Shown here: piece after piece, positions 7,215 to 16,740 of the stretch | How positions within the stretch are numbered: the stretch's first letter is position 1 | Layout: each line of letters opens with the position of its first letter | Source: a virus | Length of the DNA stretch: 64,000 bases | Virus record (IMG/VR): IMGVR_UViG_3300020467_000004 | Coordinates: 1-64,000 of that record | Strand: one strand, 5' to 3' | Position numbers and translations under genes: made by a program | The notes under the pieces: model-generated | The model's database searches: none | What the model saw: the letters and a program-made list of their open reading frames with translations, nothing else | Told to the model about the DNA's origin: nothing

Positions 7215-7745
7215 TTACTGTTCAATGTTTGTCAAATAGACTTTGTTATTCTCAACATCAACGAGTAACTCAAATTGACCTTTCCCTGTTAAGCTTACCG
7301 ACGCATCCTCGGTCGTTGCATCTAGATGGAAAACTGTTCCACCGACAGATGATACAACATTGACTTCACCAGCCGTGTCCCACACATTGTCAATTTTAAC
7401 GATCGCGTTTTGTGCGATGTCTTCCATATCTAACGTGACCGTTCCCGTACCTGATCCAATTCGTTTAACAACATGGTAGACTGCAAAACCAGATAGGGTG
7501 ACGTCGCCGTCTGTGTTAACGACGTTAAATGTACCGTGGGGGTCGATCGCACTAAAGTGAGCTTCTAGGATTCCATCGTAAGACGAACCGATGGTGAACA
7601 TGTTTCCTTCATCGTCTTTCGAGTAAAGGATCTGATCTTTAACGTTAATGGCAATACCTGCCACATTAATTAATTCAGGTTCAGGTACTGCACCGGGGGT
7701 CGTACTGTAAGGAAAACCTATTGGCCCTAAGCGGAATGTTGCCAT
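7215..7745 (-). CDS. Short tail fibre / virion accessory protein
   Basis: 176 residues. The first ~75 residues carry the module shared with the genes at 9154 and 19675: a start FRLGPIGFPYSTTPGAVP, then IAINVKDQILYSKDDEGN and a DGILEAHFSAIDPHGT end. In many phages this pattern marks the virion-attachment part of fibres. The rest is beta-rich and ends in VENNKVYLTNIEQ. Likely a short fibre or fibre-tip component, transcribed with the larger fibre genes. Exact role unknown. Confidence 0.7.
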   Translation of the reverse strand: MATFRLGPIGFPYSTTPGAVPEPELINVAGIAINVKDQILYSKDDEGNMFTIGSSYDGILEAHFSAIDPHGTFNVVNTDGDVTLSGFAVYHVVKRIGSGTGTVTLDMEDIAQNAIVKIDNVWDTAGEVNVVSSVGGTVFHLDATTEDASVSLTGKGQFELLVDVENNKVYLTNIEQ

Positions 7746-7874
7746 TGCATACTCCTGGATGTAACATTTGTAGTAAGATTATTTAAATAAATTGCCTTAC
7801 ACCAGGTAAAGCTAATGGGGTGTTTACGAAACATAGTCACAAGATATAGCTCCTATGCCCTATAGAATTACATA

Positions 7875-7884
7875 CCTACATTAC
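7875..7884 (+). promoter_or_regulatory. Candidate promoter CCTACATTAC before the HNH gene
   Basis: Exact CCTACATTAC in the 172-nt divergent gap between the minus-strand fibre gene and the plus-strand HNH endonuclease gene, about 34 nt before the likely start codon. One of three exact intergenic copies, all on the plus strand (also 40374 and 56760). The remainder of the gap is AT-rich with no other structure I can support. Confidence 0.4.
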
Positions 7885-7917
7885 CTAAATAGTGTACGAT
7901 ATTAAAAGGTGGTAAAT

Positions 7918-9057
7918 GTGGGAAGAGGTATAGATTTAACGGGACGGAAGTTCGGTAAATTAACCGTAGTAGATCAGGCTCCCAATAAGGAAGGTCAGAG
8001 GGGCAATTGGTGGAATTGCTTATGTGATTGTGGGAATGCGAAAGTTGCTTCGGCTAAAAGTCTAAATGCAGGCGATACCCAAAGCTGCGGTTGTCTAAAT
8101 AAGAACGATCTAATAGGTAAGGTCTATGGGAGGTTAACCGTCAAAGCAGAAGGGGTTGAAAAGAAAGGTGATAAACGCACATGGGTTTGTGAATGTAGCT
8201 GTGGATCAACTAGTATCGTTACGACGAGTGATTTAGTAACCGGTCATACGCGCAGTTGTGGATGTCTACAGAAGGAGCGGGCGAAAGAAGCGAATAAGAC
8301 GCACGGCTATTCGCGTAGACGTCACCCCCTCTACGCACGGTGGTTAGGTATGAGGAATCGATGTAATAATCCAAATGATGACTATTACGACAACTATGGA
8401 GGTAAAGGTGTAAAGGTCTGTAAGCGATGGGACTCATTTACTAACTTTCTGGAAGATATGGGTGAGTGTCCGGAAGGTCATACGTTGGACCGACGTGATA
8501 ACGATGGTGATTATACACCTGAAAACTGTCGTTGGGCTAGTCCGTCTGAGCAGTCTAGAAATAAAAGCGATACATTGTGGGTTAATTATCAAGGTAACAA
8601 GGTGAGGCTAGTAGAGTTATCTGAAAAATTCGATGTTCCTTTCAAGCTTTTGTACCAACGATTATACACACATGGATGGTCTTTAGAACGGTCTCTTAAA
8701 CCTTGGATAATTACTAGGCGTGGAACTGGAATGCTAGTAGCAGTCAATATCAAATCTAGGAGGTTAGTGTTAGGTAAAAAACTAAGAGGATTAGCAGTGA
8801 AATGCGAGCTGTCTAAAAAGCAGTTAAGTGAAGGAACTATTGACTATTCTATCATACAGGAAACATGGCTAGCAAAGTCTCTCGAAGATCCTACACCTTG
8901 GAATGATTTCAGGGGATGTAGCGGGATACCAGAGGACGTTATCTTAAAGCAAGCTAATGAACCGGATATTATCTTTTCTAACGCGAGAGAGGCTTACAGG
9001 TACCTTGAGCGGAGTTCTCTGTTAGATGAGGAGTATACATTAAAAGTATTTGAATAA
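7918..9057 (+). CDS. HNH homing-type endonuclease with zinc-ribbon repeats
   Basis: 379 residues from the GTG at 7918 (SD AAAGGTGG; an in-frame GTG at 7909 overlaps that SD). Two tandem modules of the form LTGxKFGxLTVV...CxCG...SCGC (about residues 5-60 and 62-120) look like DNA-binding zinc ribbons. The HNH core follows: HPLYARWLGMRNRC, NYGGKGVKVCKRW, LDRRDNDGDYTPENCRWA. A C-terminal NUMOD-like segment ends in IIFSNAREAYRYL. Free-standing homing endonucleases cut cognate sites and spread into relatives. It is alone on the plus strand inside a minus-strand fibre operon, with its own promoter motif and terminator, which supports a recent selfish insertion. Confidence 0.88.
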   Translation: MGRGIDLTGRKFGKLTVVDQAPNKEGQRGNWWNCLCDCGNAKVASAKSLNAGDTQSCGCLNKNDLIGKVYGRLTVKAEGVEKKGDKRTWVCECSCGSTSIVTTSDLVTGHTRSCGCLQKERAKEANKTHGYSRRRHPLYARWLGMRNRCNNPNDDYYDNYGGKGVKVCKRWDSFTNFLEDMGECPEGHTLDRRDNDGDYTPENCRWASPSEQSRNKSDTLWVNYQGNKVRLVELSEKFDVPFKLLYQRLYTHGWSLERSLKPWIITRRGTGMLVAVNIKSRRLVLGKKLRGLAVKCELSKKQLSEGTIDYSIIQETWLAKSLEDPTPWNDFRGCSGIPEDVILKQANEPDIIFSNAREAYRYLERSSLLDEEYTLKVFE

Positions 9058-9092
9058 CGGCATAAAACCATGGGGCTTTACAACCCCATGGT
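9056..9092 (-). terminator. Bidirectional hairpin terminator after the HNH gene
   Basis: Stem ACCATGGGG / CCCCATGGT with an 8-nt loop. On the minus strand it is followed by TTTTATGCCGTTA, overlapping the complement of the HNH stop codon TAA. On the plus strand GACTATGTTTCTTTTTTTAC follows 8 nt later. It separates the HNH gene from the convergent fibre gene. Confidence 0.75.
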
Positions 9093-9153
9093 CATGCTGA
9101 CTATGTTTCTTTTTTTACTTCAAACTACATTTCTGTAGTAATCAAGATAGGCA

Positions 9154-10146
9154 TCAGAAACTGCGACCATAATCAAGATTAGCAGCTAGGTCTGCAACCA
9201 GGCCGTTAGCATGGCTAATTGCCTGTAGGCGTGCATCGTTAACTGCTTTAGATGAAGCTACGTTAGTTTCAGATACAGAGTCAATTGCACTAGAGATAGC
9301 AGACTTGTCTACTTTAAGTGCAAGACCAGCATCAGCGTATGCTTTAGCGTCAGTCAATGCAAGTAGAATTGCATTTGAAGAAGCAACGTTTGTTGAGCTG
9401 TTAGACGTGATTGAATCAGAGATAGACGTTTTGTCTACTTTGGTATCCAAACCATCGTTAAGCTGAGTGATGCTTGCTTTAGTTGCAAGTGAAGACGTAA
9501 TAGCAGCGATATCGCTGTCGTTGTCTGTCAATGCAGCAGCAAGTTCTTGAAGTGTATCAAGCGCGGCTGGTGGAGCGCCGCCAAGGATGTCAGACTTAAC
9601 TGCATCAGCGTAAGCAATCGCTGCTGCTTCAGCATCAACCGCACGTTGGTGGGCAGTATACGCAGCCATAGATGATGCGTATTGAGTAGAGTTTTGTTCT
9701 ACAACTGAGTCGCTGATACCGTAGTTTTCAACGTTACCTAGACCAACGTCAGCTTTAGTTAGGTTAGAAGTGTCTTGTTGCGCTTGAGCAATGTTAGACT
9801 CAGCAGTTTCAAGACGTTGACCGATTTTCAACAAGGTGTCTAAGTCAGCAGCTAGTGTGCCACCTTTAAGACCATTGATTTGGCTATCGGTGTAGGTATT
9901 AGCTTGAGCGATCGCGTTAGCTTGTGCAGCGGCGATGTCAGCTGTGTAGTCACGACCTAGCGTGATTACATTACCTTCGTGGTCTTTAGTGAAGATCTTG
10001 CGATCTACTAAGTTAAGTGCAATTGCACCTTCTTCCAAGTCAGCAGCTAGCGGCGCTGCGCCTGAGGTGATTGAACGGTCAAATTGAATCTGACCAAGAT
10101 CAATGGCTACGTTTTCCGCGCCTGAAGTCGAGTTGACTGTACTCAT
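9154..10146 (-). CDS. Tail fibre protein with C-terminal repeats
   Basis: 330 residues. The N-terminal ~70 residues carry the shared attachment-type module (IQFDRSITSGAAPL, IALNLVDRKIFTKDHEGN). The C-terminal half repeats a unit with KVDK...SI...NVASS...A at least twice (about residues 235-270 and 275-312), with a related earlier copy (GISDS...YASS). Such xxVASSxAV repeats are typical trimeric fibre shaft sequences. Ala/Asp-rich composition fits a coiled-coil shaft. Presumably assembles on the baseplate for host recognition. No cysteine residues were noticed. Confidence 0.8.
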   Translation of the reverse strand: MSTVNSTSGAENVAIDLGQIQFDRSITSGAAPLAADLEEGAIALNLVDRKIFTKDHEGNVITLGRDYTADIAAAQANAIAQANTYTDSQINGLKGGTLAADLDTLLKIGQRLETAESNIAQAQQDTSNLTKADVGLGNVENYGISDSVVEQNSTQYASSMAAYTAHQRAVDAEAAAIAYADAVKSDILGGAPPAALDTLQELAAALTDNDSDIAAITSSLATKASITQLNDGLDTKVDKTSISDSITSNSSTNVASSNAILLALTDAKAYADAGLALKVDKSAISSAIDSVSETNVASSKAVNDARLQAISHANGLVADLAANLDYGRSF

Positions 10147-10224
10147 AGGGTGAAACTCCTAGATGGGATGGGTCCCGGATTAAAAATACGATAACAATCG
10201 TGTCATAGTATCTTAGTAAATGGA

Positions 10225-10248
10225 GGGGTAGATTTTAACACCTACCCC
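10225..10248 (-). terminator. Possible hairpin terminator
   Basis: Stem GGGGTAG / CTACCCC with a 10-nt loop in the 115-nt gap between two minus-strand genes. It lacks the TTATGC tail, so it may be an attenuator or RNA-processing structure instead. Confidence 0.45.
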
Positions 10249-10261
10249 GAAAAGTTAGCAT

Positions 10262-10915
10262 TTAAATGCTTACGCCAAAGAACGCAACACGTGCATCCCA
10301 TGCAGTGAAATAGAAGGTTTCCCATTCTTCTTTCGTTGCAAGGACTACTGTGTTACCATTCTCATTCTTAAATGGAATTGGCTGCCACTCAGCACCTGCC
10401 GCTTCGCGTCGTTCAATCAAACGATCGATAGACGTCCAACCGTTTTGATCGTTTTCAGTAACGCTACAGATGGTACCATTAAACTCAAACGCATTTAGTT
10501 TACGCCATGTCGCGTACTTAGCATCACCGTTGAAATAGTCTAAGACATTTTCAATGATAGGCATGGGTGGGAATGAGACATATTCTTGCTCGGGTTGTTT
10601 AAAATCAGCCTGAGCTTCTGTCAGCGTTGCATTAGACTCGCGAATCGCTTTGTTCTTACTAGCAATTACATCGTTCTGCTTGTCAATAGCGATGCAACGT
10701 TGCGCCCAGGAGTCTTGAAGATGTCCTTTATAATTCTCAAGAGCTACTAGCAACGTGTCCTCTTTGACATTGTTACTCATTAATTTGTAAATGTAATTTA
10801 AATCGTAACTGAGTTTACTAAACTCATATACAGCTTCTACTACATTGCCGTCATCATCCGTTGTCTCGGGGGCAAGGATCCATTGACTAAGATCCGGTTT
10901 ATTAGGACGCAACAT
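10262..10915 (-). CDS. Tail fibre assembly/chaperone-like protein
   Basis: 217 residues; start codon overlaps the upstream fibre stop (TAATG). N-terminus is Pro/Trp-containing and acidic, the middle is helical (residues ~70-105), and the C-terminal ~80 residues (IDRLIERREAAGAEWQPIPF, VVLATKEEWETFY) resemble the C-terminal helical region of phage fibre-associated proteins of the DUF4376 type. Placement directly after three large fibre genes is the usual place for a fibre assembly chaperone. It may instead be a minor structural protein. Confidence 0.5.
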   Translation of the reverse strand: MLRPNKPDLSQWILAPETTDDDGNVVEAVYEFSKLSYDLNYIYKLMSNNVKEDTLLVALENYKGHLQDSWAQRCIAIDKQNDVIASKNKAIRESNATLTEAQADFKQPEQEYVSFPPMPIIENVLDYFNGDAKYATWRKLNAFEFNGTICSVTENDQNGWTSIDRLIERREAAGAEWQPIPFKNENGNTVVLATKEEWETFYFTAWDARVAFFGVSI

Positions 10916-13758
10916 TAGCGTTTCTCCTTAGGTAAAAAACCAAGCGGTCTAGGTAATCTAACTAATCCACGCAGGGTACGTTTCATGTTAAGATCATTAA
11001 TGAAAGAAATGTTAGGGTAATACTGGATAGTATTATCATCACCATAACGCGAGTAAGCGTCTACCCTAAACGTGGGATGGATTGTATTTACACCACCTTT
11101 GTAAACAGAACCATCCTCGTGGTTTATGTAGTAATCGTGGAATGACGTATGATCCCACGTCGCATCTGGCGTGCCTGTCATAATCATGACAATATTATTA
11201 ATTGCTTCATTACTAGAATTAATAATAACAAACTTATCACCAATGGACAGTCCATGCGTGACGCTACCGCTTAGATCGACAGTAGCGGTATTAGTGCTAT
11301 CGACCGTTCTATCCTGTATAAGTTCCTTGAACGTTACATGACCATATACCAGACCAGTAACAGTATCTACATTTAAGAAAGGTAACAATTTCACACCATC
11401 TGATCTTCCATACCAAGGGATTGATAACTCAGTATGACGTATCGCATCTTCTGACCAACTACTAGAGATGAGTTCACCAAACTCATCATCTAACGTAAAG
11501 GTTGCTCGCTCTAGCTTATGTTTGACGTATGCAGCCTGGTTAGTTTCTTTACCAAGTTTACCTGTCAGATTGTAAATAAGCGGAGCGTTATTATCAGAAA
11601 CAGTTGCAAAGACATCACCAATTTTAATCGTAGCTAAAGATCCCGCACGTTGATGGTGGGTAGGTTCTAAAACTTTACCCAAATGCTGATAATCTACAAA
11701 TACTATCATATCAGCTGGCGGGTTATACGGTGCACTGTTTTCCGCGCCGTTAAAGTCTAAACGGAAAGATGTATCATGCACCCACGTGTCGCCAAAGTTT
11801 TGAGTACGCTTAACTCGATCACCTAATTTCAATGATTTTCTAGTCAATTCGACTGTCTGCATCGTCCCATCAGGTAACATAGGGTTCCAGTTTAAACCTA
11901 CTACTGCATTTAGATTCATAGAATCATAATAGTCCGCCAACACATCCGGTCTTGCCATTACATCCAGTGTAGGAAGCTGTGCAAGCGAGTATTTTGTTCT
12001 CTTACTAAATAAGACAATAACCTCATCGCCTACTTCCCATGATGTTGTTAACGATGTAGGGTTATTGCCGGTAAGCGCTCTAGAACTAGACGTGTAGCTC
12101 GCCCCTTCAAATATCAACGGGTTGGTGTATGAGTTAGTAGGGTAAAAAAGCGTAGGTTCCGTGGTGTTGTTAAACTTCACAGCCGGACTATATTCGCCCT
12201 TGGTGACGTTATACAACCAACACCCGCCTACTAAATCCCCACCATCTCTAGGTAATGTCATGTTAAGATCTGGAAGTGTTTCAGAAACGGCATCGATGGT
12301 AGTTCTAAATATCTCCAACGACTTGATATATTCCCACCCACGAGTTCGATTGCCTAGTAGATCTTTACCAAACGCGTTAGCATCTATATTGATACCTTGG
12401 GCGTCTGTGCGAAGATCCTGCATCTGCCAGTCGTAGATGTTATCGTGCGTATACCCTAATGGATGACCAGAGAATCCATGTTGAATATTACCACCATACC
12501 CACCGTCTATCAGTGACCCGCCATCACTATTGTATTGGAAACAATCAGCAATAGACTCCGCCCTCTTCAAAACAGCGCTTTGTGAATAAAAATCCCCACC
12601 ATTAGCTGTTGCATGAAGTTTAGTACCTAATGGATTAAAGGCGGGGTGATAAGCACCCTGGTTAAGGCGTGTAACTTTTGCAATAGGCATCCAAAATATA
12701 CTACCTATTGCATTGTTAGATGTGAACTTAGGATTGGTAATGGCAAGACCCGGGTCAACATTACCTACTCGTTCTTGGGAATTAATCTGGTAAAAATGAC
12801 GACCAGAATTCACCTCAACGACCGGAATTGATGAGCCTTGGGCACTCAGCCTTACAAGAGAAACGTCACCGCTAGTCCTTACATAGGACGTTGCCGCATC
12901 ATCATAACCGCTTGTAAAGCGCCAATCATCACCAATTGATGGTACTGAACGTATACGATACTGCCATTGATAAACACGGTCGCCGTCCAAATATACGTTA
13001 TTATCAGGGTCGTTGATAAACTTTGTTTTGTGCTCTTCGCTCATCTTATCCCATGTAAACCCACGGCCCCACGTCACGGTATCCCACGAACCAAAAGCAC
13101 TATAGCTCTGAGGCATTACACCATCGGTGTAATTCTTTGTTCCGCTAGTATTGCCGTTATATTGGACATTACCTAAAGGAAAAACAGCAGGTATCTGACC
13201 TCCCTCATTCCCTATTTCTACTAGGAATACTTCCATCCCTACTAGATCTTCACGAGATACCATATCTACTGGTTTAAAGTAGGTAACATCTGACAATAGC
13301 ATACCTGATGGTGCGTCGCTTACAGTAATGTAAATATTATTATTGTTTATTACATGGTCGCCAGGTTTATAATCGCGAGATGTAGTCGTACTTGCCTCTA
13401 CTTCGGCCATCGGAGCCGGTGGAAGGTAGATAGAGTTTCGAGATGACGCGCCAGTTAAATTTTGAACGATTCTAAGGCCGTCTATATTGTAGACAGGGTG
13501 CTCCGTCTCACTATCCCCACGGTTATTACCATCGCTTGTGCTTCTACCCATTCTAAATGCATTGGGTAACCCGCCGTTAATTGTGCACCATATTCCTGTA
13601 TTTACAGCAACATTATTAACATCTTCCTCGTAGTGCATCCCTGGATGTATAAATCCAGAAACTGCAAACGTACGTCTTCGCATTTCACGTAAAGATTCAA
13701 ACTCTGAAACAGTCATGCCTTTACCCGATGAAGGTAACAGTTCTGCTAAGTTTATCAT
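10915..13758 (-). CDS. Large tail fibre / receptor-binding protein, paralogue 1
   Basis: 947 residues from the ATG at 13758 (SD CTGGAG), which aligns with the starts of the two paralogues; an ORF from 13803 adds 15 residues. Conserved blocks shared with the genes at 13803 and 16741: an early PG-containing SGFIHPGMHY, the SREDLVGMEVFLVEI block, YQWQYRIRSVPS, IAKVTRLNQGAYHP, a GCWLYN block, and a C-terminal LGFLPKEKR-type end. Between them lie divergent regions. Beta-rich, no membrane segment. Likely a host-recognition fibre. Its nucleotide sequence differs more from the other two than they do from each other. Confidence 0.78.
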   Translation of the reverse strand: MINLAELLPSSGKGMTVSEFESLREMRRRTFAVSGFIHPGMHYEEDVNNVAVNTGIWCTINGGLPNAFRMGRSTSDGNNRGDSETEHPVYNIDGLRIVQNLTGASSRNSIYLPPAPMAEVEASTTTSRDYKPGDHVINNNNIYITVSDAPSGMLLSDVTYFKPVDMVSREDLVGMEVFLVEIGNEGGQIPAVFPLGNVQYNGNTSGTKNYTDGVMPQSYSAFGSWDTVTWGRGFTWDKMSEEHKTKFINDPDNNVYLDGDRVYQWQYRIRSVPSIGDDWRFTSGYDDAATSYVRTSGDVSLVRLSAQGSSIPVVEVNSGRHFYQINSQERVGNVDPGLAITNPKFTSNNAIGSIFWMPIAKVTRLNQGAYHPAFNPLGTKLHATANGGDFYSQSAVLKRAESIADCFQYNSDGGSLIDGGYGGNIQHGFSGHPLGYTHDNIYDWQMQDLRTDAQGINIDANAFGKDLLGNRTRGWEYIKSLEIFRTTIDAVSETLPDLNMTLPRDGGDLVGGCWLYNVTKGEYSPAVKFNNTTEPTLFYPTNSYTNPLIFEGASYTSSSRALTGNNPTSLTTSWEVGDEVIVLFSKRTKYSLAQLPTLDVMARPDVLADYYDSMNLNAVVGLNWNPMLPDGTMQTVELTRKSLKLGDRVKRTQNFGDTWVHDTSFRLDFNGAENSAPYNPPADMIVFVDYQHLGKVLEPTHHQRAGSLATIKIGDVFATVSDNNAPLIYNLTGKLGKETNQAAYVKHKLERATFTLDDEFGELISSSWSEDAIRHTELSIPWYGRSDGVKLLPFLNVDTVTGLVYGHVTFKELIQDRTVDSTNTATVDLSGSVTHGLSIGDKFVIINSSNEAINNIVMIMTGTPDATWDHTSFHDYYINHEDGSVYKGGVNTIHPTFRVDAYSRYGDDNTIQYYPNISFINDLNMKRTLRGLVRLPRPLGFLPKEKR

Positions 13759-13802
13759 TTTTAAATTACTCCAGGTATTGGGGGCCGTGACCCCCATATC
13801 CA

Positions 13803-16703
13803 TTATCTACGGTAGGTTTTAGGTAAGAAACCGATAGGTTTTGTCCCTAACACTACACCATACGCTACTGTATTACCATTGAGGTCTTTATCAAAAGCAA
13901 CGTTTGAAGTCGAATGCCCTTCAAACTCACCATCATCACCATGTCTGGTGATAGGTGCTAGTTCAAACTGCCCTACAAAAGAACCATCTTCACGATAGAT
14001 ATTACCATCATCGTAATTAACACGATGTAGATCAAAACTGGCTTCACCCCATGTTTGATTGGTTATTGTTTGTCGTGTCGCCAAGACCAACCCCTCGATG
14101 AAACTATTTCGATTGTTAATCAGTTTAAAATGCTCACCAATCTCCAAATTAACAGTTTGTGGTGTAGACAAATCTATTATGGTAACTGGTTTATCACCTG
14201 TTTCGTAATACAGCTGTTTGAACGTCAATTGTGGATAGATCAAGTTATTCTTGGTTTGGTGTCCCAAGCTCACGTGGAATTTAACACCGTTAGACGGGTC
14301 TAACGAATCCAGCTCCGCATGTGCAAGATCTTGAGTCCACGTACCATCTAACACGTAACCATCACGTGTATGTAGTAGACCTATGCGTTCTCGACGATAT
14401 CTTAAAGGATCAGAACCATCACCCACTGGAACCTGACCGGTAAGTGAGTAATTAACTAAACCCCCCTTCTTAATATCTGCTGAAGTTGTAGCCCAAATAC
14501 CACTTATAGCAGCATTGGCGAAAGGTAATCTTCGAGTACTGCCATTAAAAAGAGATGCTCTTTTAACCACAGATGCCGACGATCGGTATTGTAGAAGTTG
14601 AATTTGGTTTTCAGGGACCACGTGCATAGAGCTGTTTGAAAAACCAATATAACGTCCTAGATAAGAAGTACTAGTAAGCCAGTTTTCACCTAGATTATCA
14701 GTAATTAGTAGACTACTAGATGTACGTTCTATCTTTCTACGACCTTTATATTCTTTAGATGTATTATCTGGTATGGAAGGAATCCAATCCATACAGGGTA
14801 CGGTTGTGACGCCGTATGATAATAATAAATCTAAAAGCTTCTGCGGTGTTGCTATTACATCAGTGGTGATATGTCGTTGCATAGAAACATCGGACTCTTT
14901 AAAGGATATAACGATTACCTCGTCATTTACCTCCCAACCATCTGTTATAAAATGGTTAACATTACCACTTGAACCCCACTGTCCTAAGATTGTCTGAGGG
15001 TCTATTGATTTATCAATAGACCAGTACGAATTAGAATTATCGTAACGAATACCTGGCTGAAGAAGGTCTTTAGTAACGTTATATAACCAACAACCGGTTC
15101 TAAATTCGTTATCAGGAGCGTCAAGTAATGTTATTTGAGCATTGCTATCTACAGTCTCAATTGTAGATTTAAATACATTCATTAACTTCAACGGCTCCCA
15201 ACCCCTGACCTTGCCGAATACATAATCGTAGGCTAGGTCTTCTACGTCAATACCCGCGCCGATGGCAGGTAAGCGTAAATCGTCAACCATATCTGCACGT
15301 ATTATATCATGCACGTATTGAAGAGGGTGACCACTCTTACCAGACACATGTGTTCCAGAATTAGGGTAGATGCCTTCTTCCTGGGGACCTGTAGCTATTT
15401 TAAAACAATCCGCTATTGATTCTGGTAAATACACCCCATCAATATACCACGGGTTATCTGAATTTTCAGTTTGTTTTCTGAACGTTGCCGTGCCCAATGG
15501 GTTATAAACAGGATGATAACCACCCTGGTTAAGACGTGTAACTTTTGCAATTGGTAAGAAGTAACAAGCCCCTTCACTCATTCCGGCTGATGAAAAGCTA
15601 TTAAGTGACCATATTCCAGGTGCTTTCTCAGAATAAGAATTTCTAGGAGTTAACACACGTCTACCCCCAGTCAACCTATATTGAGTAGTATATAGAGAAT
15701 AACCTTGAAATTGCAAAACCCCACCGACATCATAGTCTGCAGCACTGATAAAAGTAGCGGTATACGCATCTTCTACCGTAGACCATTTCCACTGTTGACC
15801 TAACGATGGTACTGAACGTATACGATACTGCCACTGGTAATATCTACCATCTTCTTCGTAGATGTTATTATCAGGATCGGCCATCCACACATTTCGCTCT
15901 TCTGCAGTAAGATCACTCCAACGGACACCAAAACCAGGTCCATTTACTCGGGTAACATCGACACCCTCGTGGGTAAATTGATCCACTGGCCAGCTTTCCT
16001 GCCAGCTTCCGAATTTTGAATAATCTTCATGCATTAAATCATTTTGAAGATCAAATCCGTTCCAATCTTTTTCACCATTTTGAACATTACCATAAGGGTA
16101 AACTACATTAACTTTACCCTGTTTCAGCTCTACTAGGAATACTTCCATTCCTACTAGATCTTCACGAGATACCATATCGCGGGTTTCAAAAAGTGTAGTG
16201 TTTGTTAAACTAGAACCAGCAGTTGACCCGTCAGGGTGAATGCAGACGTAGATGTTGTTGCCTACAACAACATGGTCACCCTGCTGGTAGTCCTTAGTAG
16301 TCGTTGTACTTAACTCGGGTGTGGCCATAGGTGCAGGTGGTAGTAGAATACGGTTAGTGTCGTATTTAACCTCATCGTAACTCTCATGATAGCTTGTATC
16401 ATGGTTAGTGCCTCTAAGGTGGACTACAATACCGTCAATGTTAAAAATAGGATAATCCGATTCACTAACACCGCCACCGCCTGTTTGAAAAGTACTACGC
16501 CCCATGTATAGGCTGTCATATACAGATGAAGAGAAAGTAAACAGACCCTCACCCATTACATAATCAGTATTATCCCAATGGCGTCCTGGCTCTATGTAAC
16601 CGCTAGAGGCAAAAATACCTCTGTTATGTTCACGGTTAGCTTCAAACTGTGCCTTAGATAGTGATCTAAGCACACCTGGAACTCTATTAGCTATATCTGT
16701 CAT
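13803..16703 (-). CDS. Large tail fibre / receptor-binding protein, paralogue 2
   Basis: 966 residues. The ATG at 16703 has SD GGAG and aligns with paralogue 3 (MTDIANRVPG versus MTNLANRLPD), so the extended start at 16778 is rejected. It shares the full block order of paralogues 1 and 3 and ends in GFLPKTYRR. A 68-bp stretch (16216-16283) is identical to 19187-19254 in paralogue 3, implying recent duplication or gene conversion. Three tandem copies could let one virion carry several binding specificities, or be alternative subunits of one fibre. Specific receptor unknown. Confidence 0.78.
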   Translation of the reverse strand: MTDIANRVPGVLRSLSKAQFEANREHNRGIFASSGYIEPGRHWDNTDYVMGEGLFTFSSSVYDSLYMGRSTFQTGGGGVSESDYPIFNIDGIVVHLRGTNHDTSYHESYDEVKYDTNRILLPPAPMATPELSTTTTKDYQQGDHVVVGNNIYVCIHPDGSTAGSSLTNTTLFETRDMVSREDLVGMEVFLVELKQGKVNVVYPYGNVQNGEKDWNGFDLQNDLMHEDYSKFGSWQESWPVDQFTHEGVDVTRVNGPGFGVRWSDLTAEERNVWMADPDNNIYEEDGRYYQWQYRIRSVPSLGQQWKWSTVEDAYTATFISAADYDVGGVLQFQGYSLYTTQYRLTGGRRVLTPRNSYSEKAPGIWSLNSFSSAGMSEGACYFLPIAKVTRLNQGGYHPVYNPLGTATFRKQTENSDNPWYIDGVYLPESIADCFKIATGPQEEGIYPNSGTHVSGKSGHPLQYVHDIIRADMVDDLRLPAIGAGIDVEDLAYDYVFGKVRGWEPLKLMNVFKSTIETVDSNAQITLLDAPDNEFRTGCWLYNVTKDLLQPGIRYDNSNSYWSIDKSIDPQTILGQWGSSGNVNHFITDGWEVNDEVIVISFKESDVSMQRHITTDVIATPQKLLDLLLSYGVTTVPCMDWIPSIPDNTSKEYKGRRKIERTSSSLLITDNLGENWLTSTSYLGRYIGFSNSSMHVVPENQIQLLQYRSSASVVKRASLFNGSTRRLPFANAAISGIWATTSADIKKGGLVNYSLTGQVPVGDGSDPLRYRRERIGLLHTRDGYVLDGTWTQDLAHAELDSLDPSNGVKFHVSLGHQTKNNLIYPQLTFKQLYYETGDKPVTIIDLSTPQTVNLEIGEHFKLINNRNSFIEGLVLATRQTITNQTWGEASFDLHRVNYDDGNIYREDGSFVGQFELAPITRHGDDGEFEGHSTSNVAFDKDLNGNTVAYGVVLGTKPIGFLPKTYRR
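16216..16283. repeat. 68-bp identical repeat within fibre paralogue 2 (copy A)
   Basis: Direct repeat, identical base for base by eye to 19187-19254. It encodes the start of the block GDHVVVGNNIYVCIHPDGS. Flanking sequence diverges at once, which points to local gene conversion or selection on this segment rather than uniform conservation. Confidence 0.85.
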
Positions 16704-16740
16704 TGCTAATTCTCCGTTAAGGGGCGTTAGCCCCTTATAA

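Noticed and set aside
6260-7225. Longer start of the hydrolase at 7225
   Set aside because: Adds 37 residues overlapping the terminator of the upstream gene; the GTG at 7114 has a strong SD.
12161-12436. Plus-strand ORFs within the large fibre genes
   Set aside because: Short antisense frames in three paralogues; not conserved between the paralogues.
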